64,000 bases of DNA from Syntrophales bacterium (GCA_035363115.1 DAOSEM010000002.1:186001-250000); one strand, 5' to 3'. Positions 18,399 through 26,801 are shown, counted from the stretch's first letter. Program-made: numbers and translations. The notes: generated by a model not told the origin, from the letters alone.

Positions 18399-18620
18399 GG
18401 TATCGGGATACCATTCCCACACAGGCAAATATCCTTCCGGATGCCCGTTCCAGCCGGGAGCCGTCGATGCGGAATCGCCCGCCGGTTCCGGGCGGACGCG
18501 ATCCGGAATCAATCGATCGTCCGTGCTTATGGTCTCGTTTGTTTCTTCGGGAACCGGTCGGAGGCTTCCCGCGGGAAGGACCCGGCGTTTCAGGAGACGT
18601 GAACCGTCAGGAGATCGCTC

Positions 18621-19751
18621 ATGAAAGACGAAGCGAAGACGAAGAAGCAGCTCATCGGGGAGTTGGCCGATCTCCGCCGCCTGGCTGATGAGGAGCGGCG
18701 GCGGGCAGCGGATGCATCGACCGCCTGGCAGGAGGAGAAGGCGGACTGGGAGGGCCGGGAGAATCTCCTGCGGGAAATGGGGAAACTCCTGAGGTCCTGC
18801 GGCATCGTCCACGAGGGGCTGGCGGTGCTGCAGCTCTTCGGGCCGCGGCTGTTTCCCGGCTCGGCGGGGGCGTTTTACATCCGCGGCGGGGAGCGCGGGG
18901 ACATGGAGGCCGCCGTTGCCTGGGGGCTCGACCTGCAGAGCGAGGCGGTCTTTCCACGGGAAGACTGCTGGGCCCTCAGGAGCAGCCGGCTCCATCAGGT
19001 CGATTCGGGCCCCTCGGCCCTGCGATGCCGGCACATGAGGGAGGCCAGCGAGGCCCGCTACCTCGATGTCCCGGTCGTGGAGGAAGGGGAGGGGACGTAC
19101 CTGCTGCACATCGAATTCAACGGCGATCCCGCCCGGGACCGGACGGTTCGCGAGCTGGCGTCCCTGGTGGCGGAGCGCATGGCCCTGTCCGTGTCGAGCC
19201 TGAACATGCGCGAGAAGCTCCGGGCCCAGTCAATCCGCGATCCGCTGACGGGGCTGTTCAACCGGGTGTACGGGGAGGAGGCCCTCGGCCTGGAGCTCCA
19301 CCGCGCCACGCGGAAGAAGGGGACGGTTGGGCTCGTGGCGGCCGATCTCGATCATTTCGAGAAGTTCAACCACGTGTACGGCTACGAGGAGGGAAACAGC
19401 CTTCTTCGAGAACTGGGCGAGGTGATCCGGCGTCAGGTGCGCGGCGGAGACATCCCCTGCCGCTGGGAGCGCGACACGTTCGTCATCATCCTGCCGGAGG
19501 CCGGCCTGGACGTGGTGAAGCAGCGTGCTGAGCGGATCCGCGAGGCCATCGGATCGCTCGTCGTCGTGACGGGCCGGAAGAACCGGCCCCTGGAGGGAAT
19601 CACCGCGTCCTTCGGGGTCGTGGTCTTTCCGGACCATGGGAAGGAAGCCGGCGAGCTCCTGCGGATGGCCGACAAGGCGGTCATTCAGGCAAGGCAGGAG
19701 GGCGGCAACAGGGTGATCGTCGCCCGGGTGGTCCCCCTGCCGGAGTCGTGA
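18621..19751 (+). CDS. Coiled coil-GAF-degenerate GGDEF protein, probable c-di-GMP receptor
   Basis: 376 residues: N-terminal coiled coil (1-55), GAF-like domain (about 60-195), then a GGDEF domain (about 210-370) with intact fold marks IRDPLTGLFNRVYGEEAL and AADLDHFEKFNHVYGYEEG. The active-site loop reads RWERDTFVIILPEAG, so GGDEF has become ERDTF and cyclase activity is unlikely. The inhibitory I-site RxxD is retained (RGGD, five residues before the loop). The GAF plus inactive-GGDEF plan resembles PelD, a c-di-GMP receptor for polysaccharide export, although the membrane segments of PelD are missing here. Start supported by AGGAG. Confidence 0.85.
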   Translation: MKDEAKTKKQLIGELADLRRLADEERRRAADASTAWQEEKADWEGRENLLREMGKLLRSCGIVHEGLAVLQLFGPRLFPGSAGAFYIRGGERGDMEAAVAWGLDLQSEAVFPREDCWALRSSRLHQVDSGPSALRCRHMREASEARYLDVPVVEEGEGTYLLHIEFNGDPARDRTVRELASLVAERMALSVSSLNMREKLRAQSIRDPLTGLFNRVYGEEALGLELHRATRKKGTVGLVAADLDHFEKFNHVYGYEEGNSLLRELGEVIRRQVRGGDIPCRWERDTFVIILPEAGLDVVKQRAERIREAIGSLVVVTGRKNRPLEGITASFGVVVFPDHGKEAGELLRMADKAVIQARQEGGNRVIVARVVPLPES

Positions 19752-19772
19752 AGTAGCCCCCGGGGATACCGG

Positions 19773-20738
19773 TCAGATGGCCTCGATCGTGGAGGGCGGT
19801 TTCGTGGCGATGTTGTAGGTGATGCTGACGACCTCCGGGATGTCCTGAATGATCTTGCCGGCCATCTTTTCCAGCGTTTCATAGGAAAGCCGGGTCGGCT
19901 TCGCCGTCCTGGCGTCCAGGCTGTCCCAGCAGCGGATCTCGATCTGCCGCCCGAACTCCCGCTTCCCGTCGCGCATGCCCGTCACCCGGTCGTCGTGAAG
20001 GATGGCCATGTACTGGAAGGCATCCGTGTCAGCCAGGAATTTTTCCACGATGACCGTCGCCTTGCGGACGAGACGGATCTTCTCCGGCGTCACCTCGCCG
20101 ATGACCCGCGCCGCCAGGGCCGGCCCCGGGAAGGGAATCCGGTTGAAGAGGGACTCCGGGAGGCCGAGGGCGCGGCCGAGCTTGCGGACGCCGTCCTTGC
20201 GGAGTTGAACAAGCGGCTCCAGGATCTTGTAGCCGAAGGTCTTCTTCGGGTCGATGCCGAGCTGCTCGAAGACGTTGTGCTGCCGCTTGATCCCCGCCAC
20301 CGTCTCGTCGACGTCCGTCAGGATCGTCCCCTGCAGGAGGACCTTGGCCCCGCTCTGGTCGACAAGCCCGCGGAAAATGTCCTTGTAGAACGTCTGGGTG
20401 ATGGCCTCCCGCTTCTCCTCGGGATCGGTAAGCCCCTTCAGGGCCTTGAAGAAGGCCTTCTGGGCCGGGATGATCTCGACGGGAATGCCCTGTGCCGCAA
20501 AGAGGGCCTGCACCCGCTTGGCCTCGCCCTGCCGCATGAGGCCGTTCTCGATGAAGTACGTCTTGAGCCGGTCGCCCAGCGCCCGGTGGGCCAGGGCCGT
20601 GACCACGGAGGAATCGACCCCGCCGGACAGGGCGTTCACTGCATAGCCCTTCCCGACGGCCTTGCGGATCTCCTTCACCTGTTCCTGGATGAACTGGTCT
20701 GTGTTCAGCTTTTCCGCTTTGATTTCCTTGGTTTTCAT
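19773..20738 (-). CDS. Stand-alone GMP-synthase-type ATP pyrophosphatase (GuaA C-terminal half)
   Basis: ATP-PPase plus dimerisation domain of GMP synthetase without the glutamine amidotransferase domain. PP-loop ALSGGVDSSVVTALAHR (about 35-51), FIENGLMRQGEA, LQGTILTDVDETVAG, RIPFPGPALAARVIGEVTPEK, and the C-terminal substrate lid ATKPPSTIE are all recognisable. Normal bacterial GuaA is about 510-525 residues; this is 321. It could use free ammonia, pair with a separate glutaminase (as archaeal GuaAa/GuaAb do), or act on another substrate. The usual SGVIKSHHN loop is diverged (GIKRQHNV). GGAGGG precedes the ATG. Confidence 0.82.
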   Translation of the reverse strand: MKTKEIKAEKLNTDQFIQEQVKEIRKAVGKGYAVNALSGGVDSSVVTALAHRALGDRLKTYFIENGLMRQGEAKRVQALFAAQGIPVEIIPAQKAFFKALKGLTDPEEKREAITQTFYKDIFRGLVDQSGAKVLLQGTILTDVDETVAGIKRQHNVFEQLGIDPKKTFGYKILEPLVQLRKDGVRKLGRALGLPESLFNRIPFPGPALAARVIGEVTPEKIRLVRKATVIVEKFLADTDAFQYMAILHDDRVTGMRDGKREFGRQIEIRCWDSLDARTAKPTRLSYETLEKMAGKIIQDIPEVVSITYNIATKPPSTIEAI

Positions 20739-20957
20739 GATCCATTCCCTCCACGGTGGCGTTGTTGATGGCGCGCTCCCTTATAGTGTTTTTGCCCCAA
20801 CGTTTCAAGGCGAAAAGGACAAAATTGTTCCTCCTCGATGGCAGGCCCTGCTCCGTGATCCATGCCTCTCCTGTCCGCCGCTCATGATGGCTGTCCGTAC
20901 GCGCAGCATGACGGACAATCCGCCGGATTCCCGTTCCGGGCTTATGGATTGACGGCG

Positions 20958-22820
20958 TCACGGAATGTTGCCGCAAACCCGGCGGATCGCCCGCTCCATG
21001 GCCTCGATGAAGCGTTGCCAGTATTCCCGGTAGGTCGTGTTGCTCGTCAGGTAGGGTGTGAGAATGCAGGAGCGCAGCACGAAAACGCTTCCCAGGCGGT
21101 CCCACTCGGAGTCCCCGATTCCGAACTTCTGCACGAAGGTCTGCGGCGTGTCGCCGTATTCTTCCCGTGTCAGCGCCGTTTTCGATGCAATGAAGTCGCT
21201 GGTGTACACCGGGCCGCTCTTGTAGGAGCACTGCTCGTAGATCGCCTGGTTCAGGTTGTTCATCGCCTTCAGGCTGCCGTTGCCCTTCTCGTGGAAGGCG
21301 TAATCGACGATGTTCATGTCGGGCCTCGCCAGGGGAATGACCTCGAACTGCCGGCCGTCGATGAGGATGGGCTCGTGCGCGAGCAGGGACCGGTAGAAGC
21401 GGTATGCCCCTTCGATACTGGCGCCGATGATCCGCCCGTAGCCGGTTATGTTGAGCGGCACCACCCGGTGCGCCATCCAGACGGCCGCCGCCGCGGCCCC
21501 CGATTTGGATCCCTCCATGATGTAGCTGCCCAGGAGCATCGGGTTGTCGTCGGTCTTCTCGAAGACGTAGGCGGCGAAATAGGAGATCAGGTCCACGATG
21601 CGCCGGTCCCGGGCCACGATGGCGCCCGCCGCGTAAGGCACGTAGCCCAGCTTGTGCGGATCCACGGTGATCGAGTCCGCCTCCGTCATCGCCCGGAAGG
21701 CTTCGTAGACGTCCGCGGTGAGCCAGTCCGTGTCGCCGTGGAGAACGCCCTGTTGAGCGTGCCGGCGGCTGACCTCGTTATAGCCCAGAAACCGGCCGTC
21801 CCCGTCGAGGAAGAGGGATCGGGCGTATCCGCCGTAGGCCGCATCGATGTGGAAGTAGAAGCTGATGCCCCGGTCCTCACAGCGATCCCGCAGGCGGGCG
21901 ATCTCGTGGACCTCGTCGATGGCCCCTTCCTCCGTCGATCCCACCACGCCGACGACGGCCAGGATCGGGATCCGCCTGGCGGCGAGATCGTCGATGATCG
22001 CCCGGAGGGCGGCAATGTCCATGCGGTAGTTGTCTCTGACCGGCACGGATACCAGGTTGTCCTGGCCGATGCCGAGTATGTCCACCGCCTTGGTCCAGGA
22101 GTAGTGCTTCGACTGCGGCACCAGGACTTTACCGAAACGTCCGCCCGACATGCCCGCGCCTCGGACGGAGCGGCCGCGAAGGCTCTCCATGTGCCCCGCG
22201 TTCCTGGCCCGTTCGACGAGATCGAGGATCGTTTCAGTCGGGAGGTTCAGGAGCTGCCAGTCCTCCAGGCCCGCCACCAGTTCCGGCAGGCAGTCCCGGA
22301 CGGCCAGTGGGATCGACTTGAGATTCCGCGCCATCCACAGGCCTTCGTAGTTGGCCACGGTCCCGCCGGACGTGATGTGCCCCCATGCCTTCTGCGGCTC
22401 GTAGCCCATCAGCGCCGCCAGTTGCCGGCCCACCTCGATCTCCAGGGCCGTCGTGGCCGGCGAGCCTTCGTAAGCACAGTTGTTGGGGTTGTACAGCAGG
22501 GTCAGCATGTATCCCAGGTTGGCGGCCAGGAGCGTGTCGGCCGTCATGTGGCCCAGGTAGCGCGGAGAGAACCAGGGCATGGAGCAGACCTGGAGGTTGC
22601 CCGCCAGCTCGATCAGGGCCTCCCGGGTTTTCTGCAGGGTGGCGAGAAAATCCGTTTTGTTCTGCTCCTCCGCCGTGACCAGGGGGCGATCATCGGGATG
22701 GAAGTAGCGGCGCCACTCGGCGTGGTCGTCCATGAGGAAGTTCAGCATCTCCTTGAAGAAATGGTAATTTTCCGACTTCGGCCCCAGAAACAGGGCGTTC
22801 ACATGGATCGGCTCGCTCAC
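20958..22820 (-). CDS. PLP-dependent group II decarboxylase, tyrosine-decarboxylase-like
   Basis: Cytosolic fold-type I PLP enzyme, 620 residues, the same length as Enterococcus/Lactobacillus TyrDC, to which it looks collinear: NALFLGPKSEN, YLGHMTADTLL, CAYEGSPATTALEIEVG, HITSGGTVANYEGLWMARNLKS, PQSKHYSWTKAADI-like block, HIDAAYGGYARSLFLD, and the PLP-lysine block ITVDPHKLGYVPYAAGA (Lys near 388). The predicted reaction is L-tyrosine (or a related aromatic acid) to the amine plus CO2. Start is GTG 22820 with AAGGAGG seven bases upstream. The amino acid/amine antiporter that accompanies TyrDC in lactic acid bacteria is absent. Confidence 0.85.
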   Translation of the reverse strand: MSEPIHVNALFLGPKSENYHFFKEMLNFLMDDHAEWRRYFHPDDRPLVTAEEQNKTDFLATLQKTREALIELAGNLQVCSMPWFSPRYLGHMTADTLLAANLGYMLTLLYNPNNCAYEGSPATTALEIEVGRQLAALMGYEPQKAWGHITSGGTVANYEGLWMARNLKSIPLAVRDCLPELVAGLEDWQLLNLPTETILDLVERARNAGHMESLRGRSVRGAGMSGGRFGKVLVPQSKHYSWTKAVDILGIGQDNLVSVPVRDNYRMDIAALRAIIDDLAARRIPILAVVGVVGSTEEGAIDEVHEIARLRDRCEDRGISFYFHIDAAYGGYARSLFLDGDGRFLGYNEVSRRHAQQGVLHGDTDWLTADVYEAFRAMTEADSITVDPHKLGYVPYAAGAIVARDRRIVDLISYFAAYVFEKTDDNPMLLGSYIMEGSKSGAAAAAVWMAHRVVPLNITGYGRIIGASIEGAYRFYRSLLAHEPILIDGRQFEVIPLARPDMNIVDYAFHEKGNGSLKAMNNLNQAIYEQCSYKSGPVYTSDFIASKTALTREEYGDTPQTFVQKFGIGDSEWDRLGSVFVLRSCILTPYLTSNTTYREYWQRFIEAMERAIRRVCGNIP

Positions 22821-23049
22821 GCAGCGCCTCCTTCAGGCTGATTCGACAAATGCCGGGCAGGGAATGCCGACCACTTTATCGTTTTTTTGCGGGGGTGCAA
22901 GGGCAAACAGCCGGAGCCGGCCAAACGGGCCAAACGGGCTTGATGCCGGATCGGTTCCATGATGTAGTGACGCGAAAAGCGGCTTGACCGTCGGGGAGAG
23001 CAGGGACCGGTCCGGCTATTCCCGGCTGGTGAGGGCAGGAACGCAGAAA

Positions 23050-23298
23050 ATGGCGAATCCGGTCTTCAAGGAAATTTCGGTGGAGTGCTACAGCGGCTTC
23101 AAGGCGAACGAGCGCCCTGTCGCGTTCACTTTCGAAGGGGAGCGCCGGGAGATCCTGGAAATCACGGACCGCTGGTACGAGGGCGGCTTGGACAGCGGCC
23201 GGGAGATTGTCGACTATTTCAGGGTGAAGACCGCTGACGGTAAAACCTGGCTTTTACGCTACCAGTCCGGGACGGATTCGTGGCTGTTGTGCCTGTGA
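23050..23298 (+). CDS. Small conserved-looking hypothetical protein
   Basis: 82 residues from MANPVFKEISVECYSGFK. The body (PVAFTFEGERREILEITDRW ... DYFRVKTADGKTWLLRYQ) reads as a small beta-rich domain. It resembles short proteins annotated as DUF6504-like, in which a W/R-rich strand pair repeats, but I am not certain. An upstream in-frame ATG at 22984 would add 22 unlike residues; 23050 has AGGA upstream and a better N-terminus. No signal peptide. Function unknown; it stands alone on the plus strand. Confidence 0.6.
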   Translation: MANPVFKEISVECYSGFKANERPVAFTFEGERREILEITDRWYEGGLDSGREIVDYFRVKTADGKTWLLRYQSGTDSWLLCL

Positions 23299-23406
23299 CC
23301 GCCGGGGCGCATTCGAGTCCGGAGCCGGATGGCAGGAATACGCCGCGTCGTCGGCGATGCATCCGGCTTTCCTGTCACCCGCAAGGCTTCGAACGGCCGG
23401 TGCGAT

Positions 23407-23952
23407 TCACGGAATCGTATCGATTCCCCAGAATCGGTAGCCGTGATCCGTTTTCACGAATTGAAAAAGATGCACAACGCCCTCGTCCCGGGGCGAAAAC
23501 TCGCCCGGTTCGGACGTCTGGACGATCACCACGTGAAGTTTCCGGCCGTCGAAGTCTTCCACCGCGAACACGGGCGTCTTTTCCCGCATCCTCCTCTTCA
23601 ATGGCTCCGAAAAGACAAGCGGATAATCCTGTTCGCAGAAGACCTCGACCGGAATGAAGATTTTTTCCCGGTAGAGCGTTTCGTACCAGTCCGGGTCCGT
23701 CGCCCGGAACCTCGTCATTTCCTCGTCTTCCCGATCGGTGTTGTCCACGCAGGCAAGGCAGCGGATCTTTTCGGCGGAGAGGTTCCTGATGGTCCGGATG
23801 TCGTTGGCTGAAACCGCGTTCAGAAAGGTCTGCCAGGCCTTTGCCAGCTCCGCTTTTTCAGGACCGTCGATCCTGTCGAAGCCATGGCAGGGAACGGGTT
23901 CGAGCATCAGGCACAGGATCAGCGCGAACGGGATCAGGAGGGCTTTGTTCAT
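23407..23952 (-). CDS. Secreted hypothetical protein
   Basis: 181 residues with a typical signal peptide (MNKALLIPFALILCLMLEPVPCHG, cleavage near 24). The mature part is alpha/beta in character with KAWQTFLNAVSANDIRTIRNLS, a pattern seen in NTF2-like/DUF4440-like or lumazine-type secreted domains, followed by CLACVDN and FVKTDHGYRFWGIDTIP, which recalls the closing strand of such folds. Three cysteines (two close together) may form a disulfide. No catalytic motif is recognised. It precedes no operon partner except the nearby PAS-GGDEF gene, 29 bases upstream on the same strand. Confidence 0.65.
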   Translation of the reverse strand: MNKALLIPFALILCLMLEPVPCHGFDRIDGPEKAELAKAWQTFLNAVSANDIRTIRNLSAEKIRCLACVDNTDREDEEMTRFRATDPDWYETLYREKIFIPVEVFCEQDYPLVFSEPLKRRMREKTPVFAVEDFDGRKLHVVIVQTSEPGEFSPRDEGVVHLFQFVKTDHGYRFWGIDTIP

Positions 23953-23981
23953 GGGAGGATTCCCCCGGCTCGATTTCCGGG

Positions 23982-24968
23982 CTATGACTCGGAGCAGACC
24001 CGGTCCTTGCCGCTTTTCTTTGCCTGGTACATGAGCCGGTCGGCCCGGCTCACCAAGGCCTTCATGTCTTCTCCAGGCCGGTATTGGGCGACCCCGATGC
24101 TGACCGTCATGTGCACGTCTTCGCCGGTCGCCGACGTGATCGCCCTTTGCTTGAATCCGACCCTGATTCTCTCCGCCGTAACGGTTCCGTCCCGGCCGGA
24201 GGTCAGGGGCAGCAGGATGATGAACTCCTCGCCGCCATAGCGATAGGCCGAGTCGGTCTGGCGAAGCTGCCCCGTGATTACCTGGCCCAGCAGAGACAGC
24301 ACCCGGTCGCCCTCGACGTGCCCGTACGTGTCGTTGAACCGCTTGAAATCGTCAAGGTCGAGAAACAGCATGGCCAGGGGCTGTCCGTAGCGGTCCGCGC
24401 GGTCGATCTCCATCTTGAGCTGATTGTGGAAGTGCCTGGAATTGTAAAGCTGCGTGAGGTCGTCGATGATGCTGAGCTCCCGGTATCTTCGCTCGCTCTC
24501 GATGAGGGACTCCTCCATCCGCTTGCGGTCGGTGATGTTCGTGACGAGGTTGAGGGTGGCGGGCCGCCCTTCCCACCGGATCATGACGGAGCTGTTCTCG
24601 ATCCACTGGATCTCGCCGTTCTTGTGGATCGCCCGGTAGATGTAACGGGTGGGAGACGGGTCGCCGCCGATCTTCTGCAGGTAGCGCTCCGTGACCAGGC
24701 CCCGGTCTTCCGGGTGGACCAGATCCAGGATGGAGATCAACCGGAATTCCTCTTCCGAGTACCCGAACGAAACGATCGCCCGGCTGTTGACGAATTTGAC
24801 CGCCGCGTCCTGGATCACCAGGATGGCTTCGTTCGCGTTTTCGACCAGGAGGCGGTAGCGCTCCTCGCTCTCGCTCAGCTCTGCAATGGCCCGCCTGCCC
24901 TCGGCGGCCTCCTCTTCGAGCTTCCTGATCTTTTGTTCCAGGTCTTCGCAGGTGGGTTTTTCGGTCAC
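23982..24968 (-). CDS. PAS-GGDEF diguanylate cyclase
   Basis: Makes cyclic di-GMP from two GTP. An N-terminal coiled coil (1-35) leads into a PAS domain (about 36-155: ERYRLLVENANEAILVIQD, then YRAIHKNGEIQWIENSSVMI with a PAC-like end) and a GGDEF domain (about 170-328). The active-site loop is intact (RYGGEEFIILLP), and the product-inhibition I-site RQTD lies five residues before it. LYNSRHFHNQL and LDLDDFKRFNDTYGH are also present. Start is GTG 24968. Together with the PilZ protein and the degenerate GGDEF protein it forms a local c-di-GMP set. Confidence 0.9.
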   Translation of the reverse strand: MTEKPTCEDLEQKIRKLEEEAAEGRRAIAELSESEERYRLLVENANEAILVIQDAAVKFVNSRAIVSFGYSEEEFRLISILDLVHPEDRGLVTERYLQKIGGDPSPTRYIYRAIHKNGEIQWIENSSVMIRWEGRPATLNLVTNITDRKRMEESLIESERRYRELSIIDDLTQLYNSRHFHNQLKMEIDRADRYGQPLAMLFLDLDDFKRFNDTYGHVEGDRVLSLLGQVITGQLRQTDSAYRYGGEEFIILLPLTSGRDGTVTAERIRVGFKQRAITSATGEDVHMTVSIGVAQYRPGEDMKALVSRADRLMYQAKKSGKDRVCSES

Positions 24969-25210
24969 GGAAGCTGTTCTCCGGTTGCTCGTTGAGCGGA
25001 TCCTTCAGACCGCAGGACTCCGGATTGGGTCCGCCGTCCCTTCCTAAAGGGCTTCGGGAAAACGCATCTTACAACCGTGCAGCGAAAAATGAAAGGATTC
25101 AGGATGCAACGGGTATGGTTTCCGAACCATCGAAGAAGATGGGCTTTTTGGTGAACGGCCGTTCCTCTGGGATCCTCCGGCTTTCAGGGGTTTGCCGGGG
25201 AAATCCGACC

Positions 25211-25464
25211 TGCCCCCCAAAAAGGATCCAGTTTTTGTGTTAGGATAAGGGCATAAAAGTTGGATCGAGGAGGAGGTCGGAATGGGTCGGAAGCGTTTTA
25301 TGGCAGAGTAGATCATCGGTCATCTTCGGGAAGCGGATGTGAAGATTTCCCAGGGGATCAACGTGCTCCAGATCTGCCGGGAGATGGAGATCGCGGAGCA
25401 GACATATTATCGATGGCTCCAGAGATATGGCTTCATTGAAGGGCATCCAGATGCAGAAAATTAA
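25211..25464 (+). mobile_element. Remnant of an IS3-family element (orfA fragment)
   Basis: The left end TGCCCCCCAAAAAGGATCCAG (in two blocks from 25211) resembles IS3-group termini. Behind GAGGAGG an ATG at 25282 begins MGRKRFMAE, then an in-frame TAG (25309-25311) where Gln is expected, then IIGHLREADVKISQG and EMEIAEQTYYRWLQRYG, the HTH_Tnp_1 pattern of OrfA. The frame ends at TAA 25462. OrfB and a right end are missing, so this is a dead fragment. Confidence 0.82.
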
Positions 25465-25467
25465 CTC

Positions 25468-25842
25468 TGGATGTGGTACATGGTTCGGGGGCAGGTCATC
25501 CGGGAGGGACTCCTGCACGCGCCGATTCGAACCGGAAAGACGATGTCCTACTACACCGGGGACCATCTGGCCAAACTCAAGGAAATTAGAGAATGAAAGC
25601 AGTCGGGCCTGCCGCTCGCATCGATTCGTGAGGGTATTGCGAGGAGCACGGCATCCGTTAACGTCCGGGCGGGCTCCGAGACCATATCCACAAGCAAGCG
25701 CGAGGGGATTATTTGCTCCGCCGTCGGCCTGTTCCGTGAAAAGGGCTACGGCGTCACGAAAATATCCGATGTCGCCGAGCGGGCAGGTATCAGCAAGGCC
25801 ACATTCTACCAGTATTTCAGTAACGCGGGATCGAGCGCCTGA
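25468..25842 (+). pseudogene. Decayed MerR-TetR fusion transcriptional regulator
   Basis: One reading phase encodes IREGLLHAPIRTGKTMSYYTG and DHLAKLKEIRE, the end of a MerR winged helix. An in-frame TGA (25594-25596) follows, then KQSGLPLASIREGI (the rest of the MerR domain), a linker, and a TetR_N helix-turn-helix (SAVGLFREKGYGVTKI, then AERAGISKATFYQYFSN). It ends abruptly at TGA 25840. The N-terminal MerR helices are replaced by the IS3 fragment, and the ligand-binding C-terminal domain is lost. All pieces share one phase, so this was a single fused protein. Confidence 0.75.
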
Positions 25843-25983
25843 TGCAGCAGGGGCTGTTGCCTTGAGGAAAGCCGCCTCAGAAAGGGTACATGAACAATGA
25901 AGGAGCCTGCCCGTTCATGCCTCCGTGCCCATCCTTACTCATCAACTTTTTTTCGAATCAGCCGTGATTGGAGGGACCGTCAA

Positions 25984-26538
25984 ATGACGTTCTTCGGGAA
26001 ACCTGCAGGAGACAAGTATCATACGAGAACCATCGAGGTGAATACCTACGAATATGACGAAGAAAGATTGGTCGTTGCCGGAACCCTGACGGATCATCGA
26101 TGGAAGGAATATCGTCTGGCCACCGGTGAAAAGAGAGATCCCGGCATCCTGCACCAGATGATCATCCATCTGCTCCTGAACAAGAGCAGTCTGGAGATCG
26201 ATGATCTGCATGTCGAAATGCCCGGCGTTCCGCGCGCGGAGTGCCTGGAGACGCGAGCCAGCCTCGATCCTGTCAAGGGAATGAGGATCATCGGCGGATT
26301 CACGTCGAAAGTGAAAGGCATGGCTGGTAAGGGGCAGGGATGCAGCCATCTGGTTACACTTCTTACGGCGATGGGCTCTGCCGCCATACAGGGATTTGCA
26401 GCGTACAAGCTTCACAAATCCCAGTCGCTCGCCGCCGACATGACCAGGATGCTGGTGGACTCCTGCTGGACCTGGCGTGCAGGCGGACCGCTGATTCGCT
26501 TCTTGAAGACCGATCCTGACAAGCCGAACCGGCCTTGA
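25984..26538 (+). CDS. DUF2889 domain protein
   Basis: 184 residues from MTFFGKPAGDKYHTR. GGAGGG lies about nine bases upstream of ATG 25984, which decides against the earlier in-frame ATG at 25897. Visible family marks are KYHTRTIEVNTYEYDEERLVVAGTLTDHR-like N-terminus, ILHQMIIHLLLNKSSLEIDDLHVEMPGVP, ECLE and KGMRIIGGFTSKVKGMAGKGQGCSHL. The function of DUF2889 is unknown; it occurs with aromatic-acid or nitrogen metabolism genes in some proteobacteria. Here it is isolated, next to the decayed regulator that may once have controlled it. Confidence 0.78.
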   Translation: MTFFGKPAGDKYHTRTIEVNTYEYDEERLVVAGTLTDHRWKEYRLATGEKRDPGILHQMIIHLLLNKSSLEIDDLHVEMPGVPRAECLETRASLDPVKGMRIIGGFTSKVKGMAGKGQGCSHLVTLLTAMGSAAIQGFAAYKLHKSQSLAADMTRMLVDSCWTWRAGGPLIRFLKTDPDKPNRP

Positions 26539-26559
26539 TCTGCCTGCATTTCACAAGAA

Positions 26560-26589
26560 AAGGGCTCAACCGCAAACGGCTGAGCCCTT
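26560..26589. terminator. Bidirectional-looking intrinsic terminator
   Basis: AAGGGCTCAACCG / CGGCTGAGCCCTT stem with CAAA loop. On the minus strand it is followed by TTTTCTT, so it can end tRNA-Thr transcription; on the plus strand it follows the DUF2889 gene with only a weak T tract. Confidence 0.75.
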
Positions 26590-26598
26590 GTTTGTCCC

Positions 26599-26674
26599 TG
26601 GAGCCGATGAGGAGATTCGAACTCCTGACCTGGCGATTACGAATCGCCTGCTCTACCAGCTGAGCTACATCGGC
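26599..26674 (-). tRNA. tRNA-Thr (anticodon CGT)
   Basis: 76 bases including an encoded CCA. Acceptor GCCGATG / CATCGGC, D arm GCTC ... GAGC, anticodon stem GGCGA / TCGCC with loop TTCGTAA (anticodon CGT, reading ACG), T arm AGGAG-TTCGAAT-CTCCT. All stems pair fully. It is transcribed alone on the minus strand and followed by a terminator hairpin. Confidence 0.95.
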
Positions 26675-26801
26675 ATGACGTGTCCGGATGGCCTGAAACA
26701 GAGGACCGTCTTTACCCCAAGGATTGAGGCTTGTCAAGCCTTTCCCTTGACATTCGGAGGCGGTCTGGTATGCTCGCCGCATCTTTGCCGGAGGGAGGGC
26801 C

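Noticed and set aside
18260..18400. Possible c-di-GMP riboswitch near the GGDEF gene
   Set aside because: The GEMM-I/II conserved cores are absent, and the terminator-closed unit ends over 200 bases before the gene.
20862..22841. A 659-codon plus-strand frame
   Set aside because: Antisense shadow of the tyrosine-decarboxylase-like gene.
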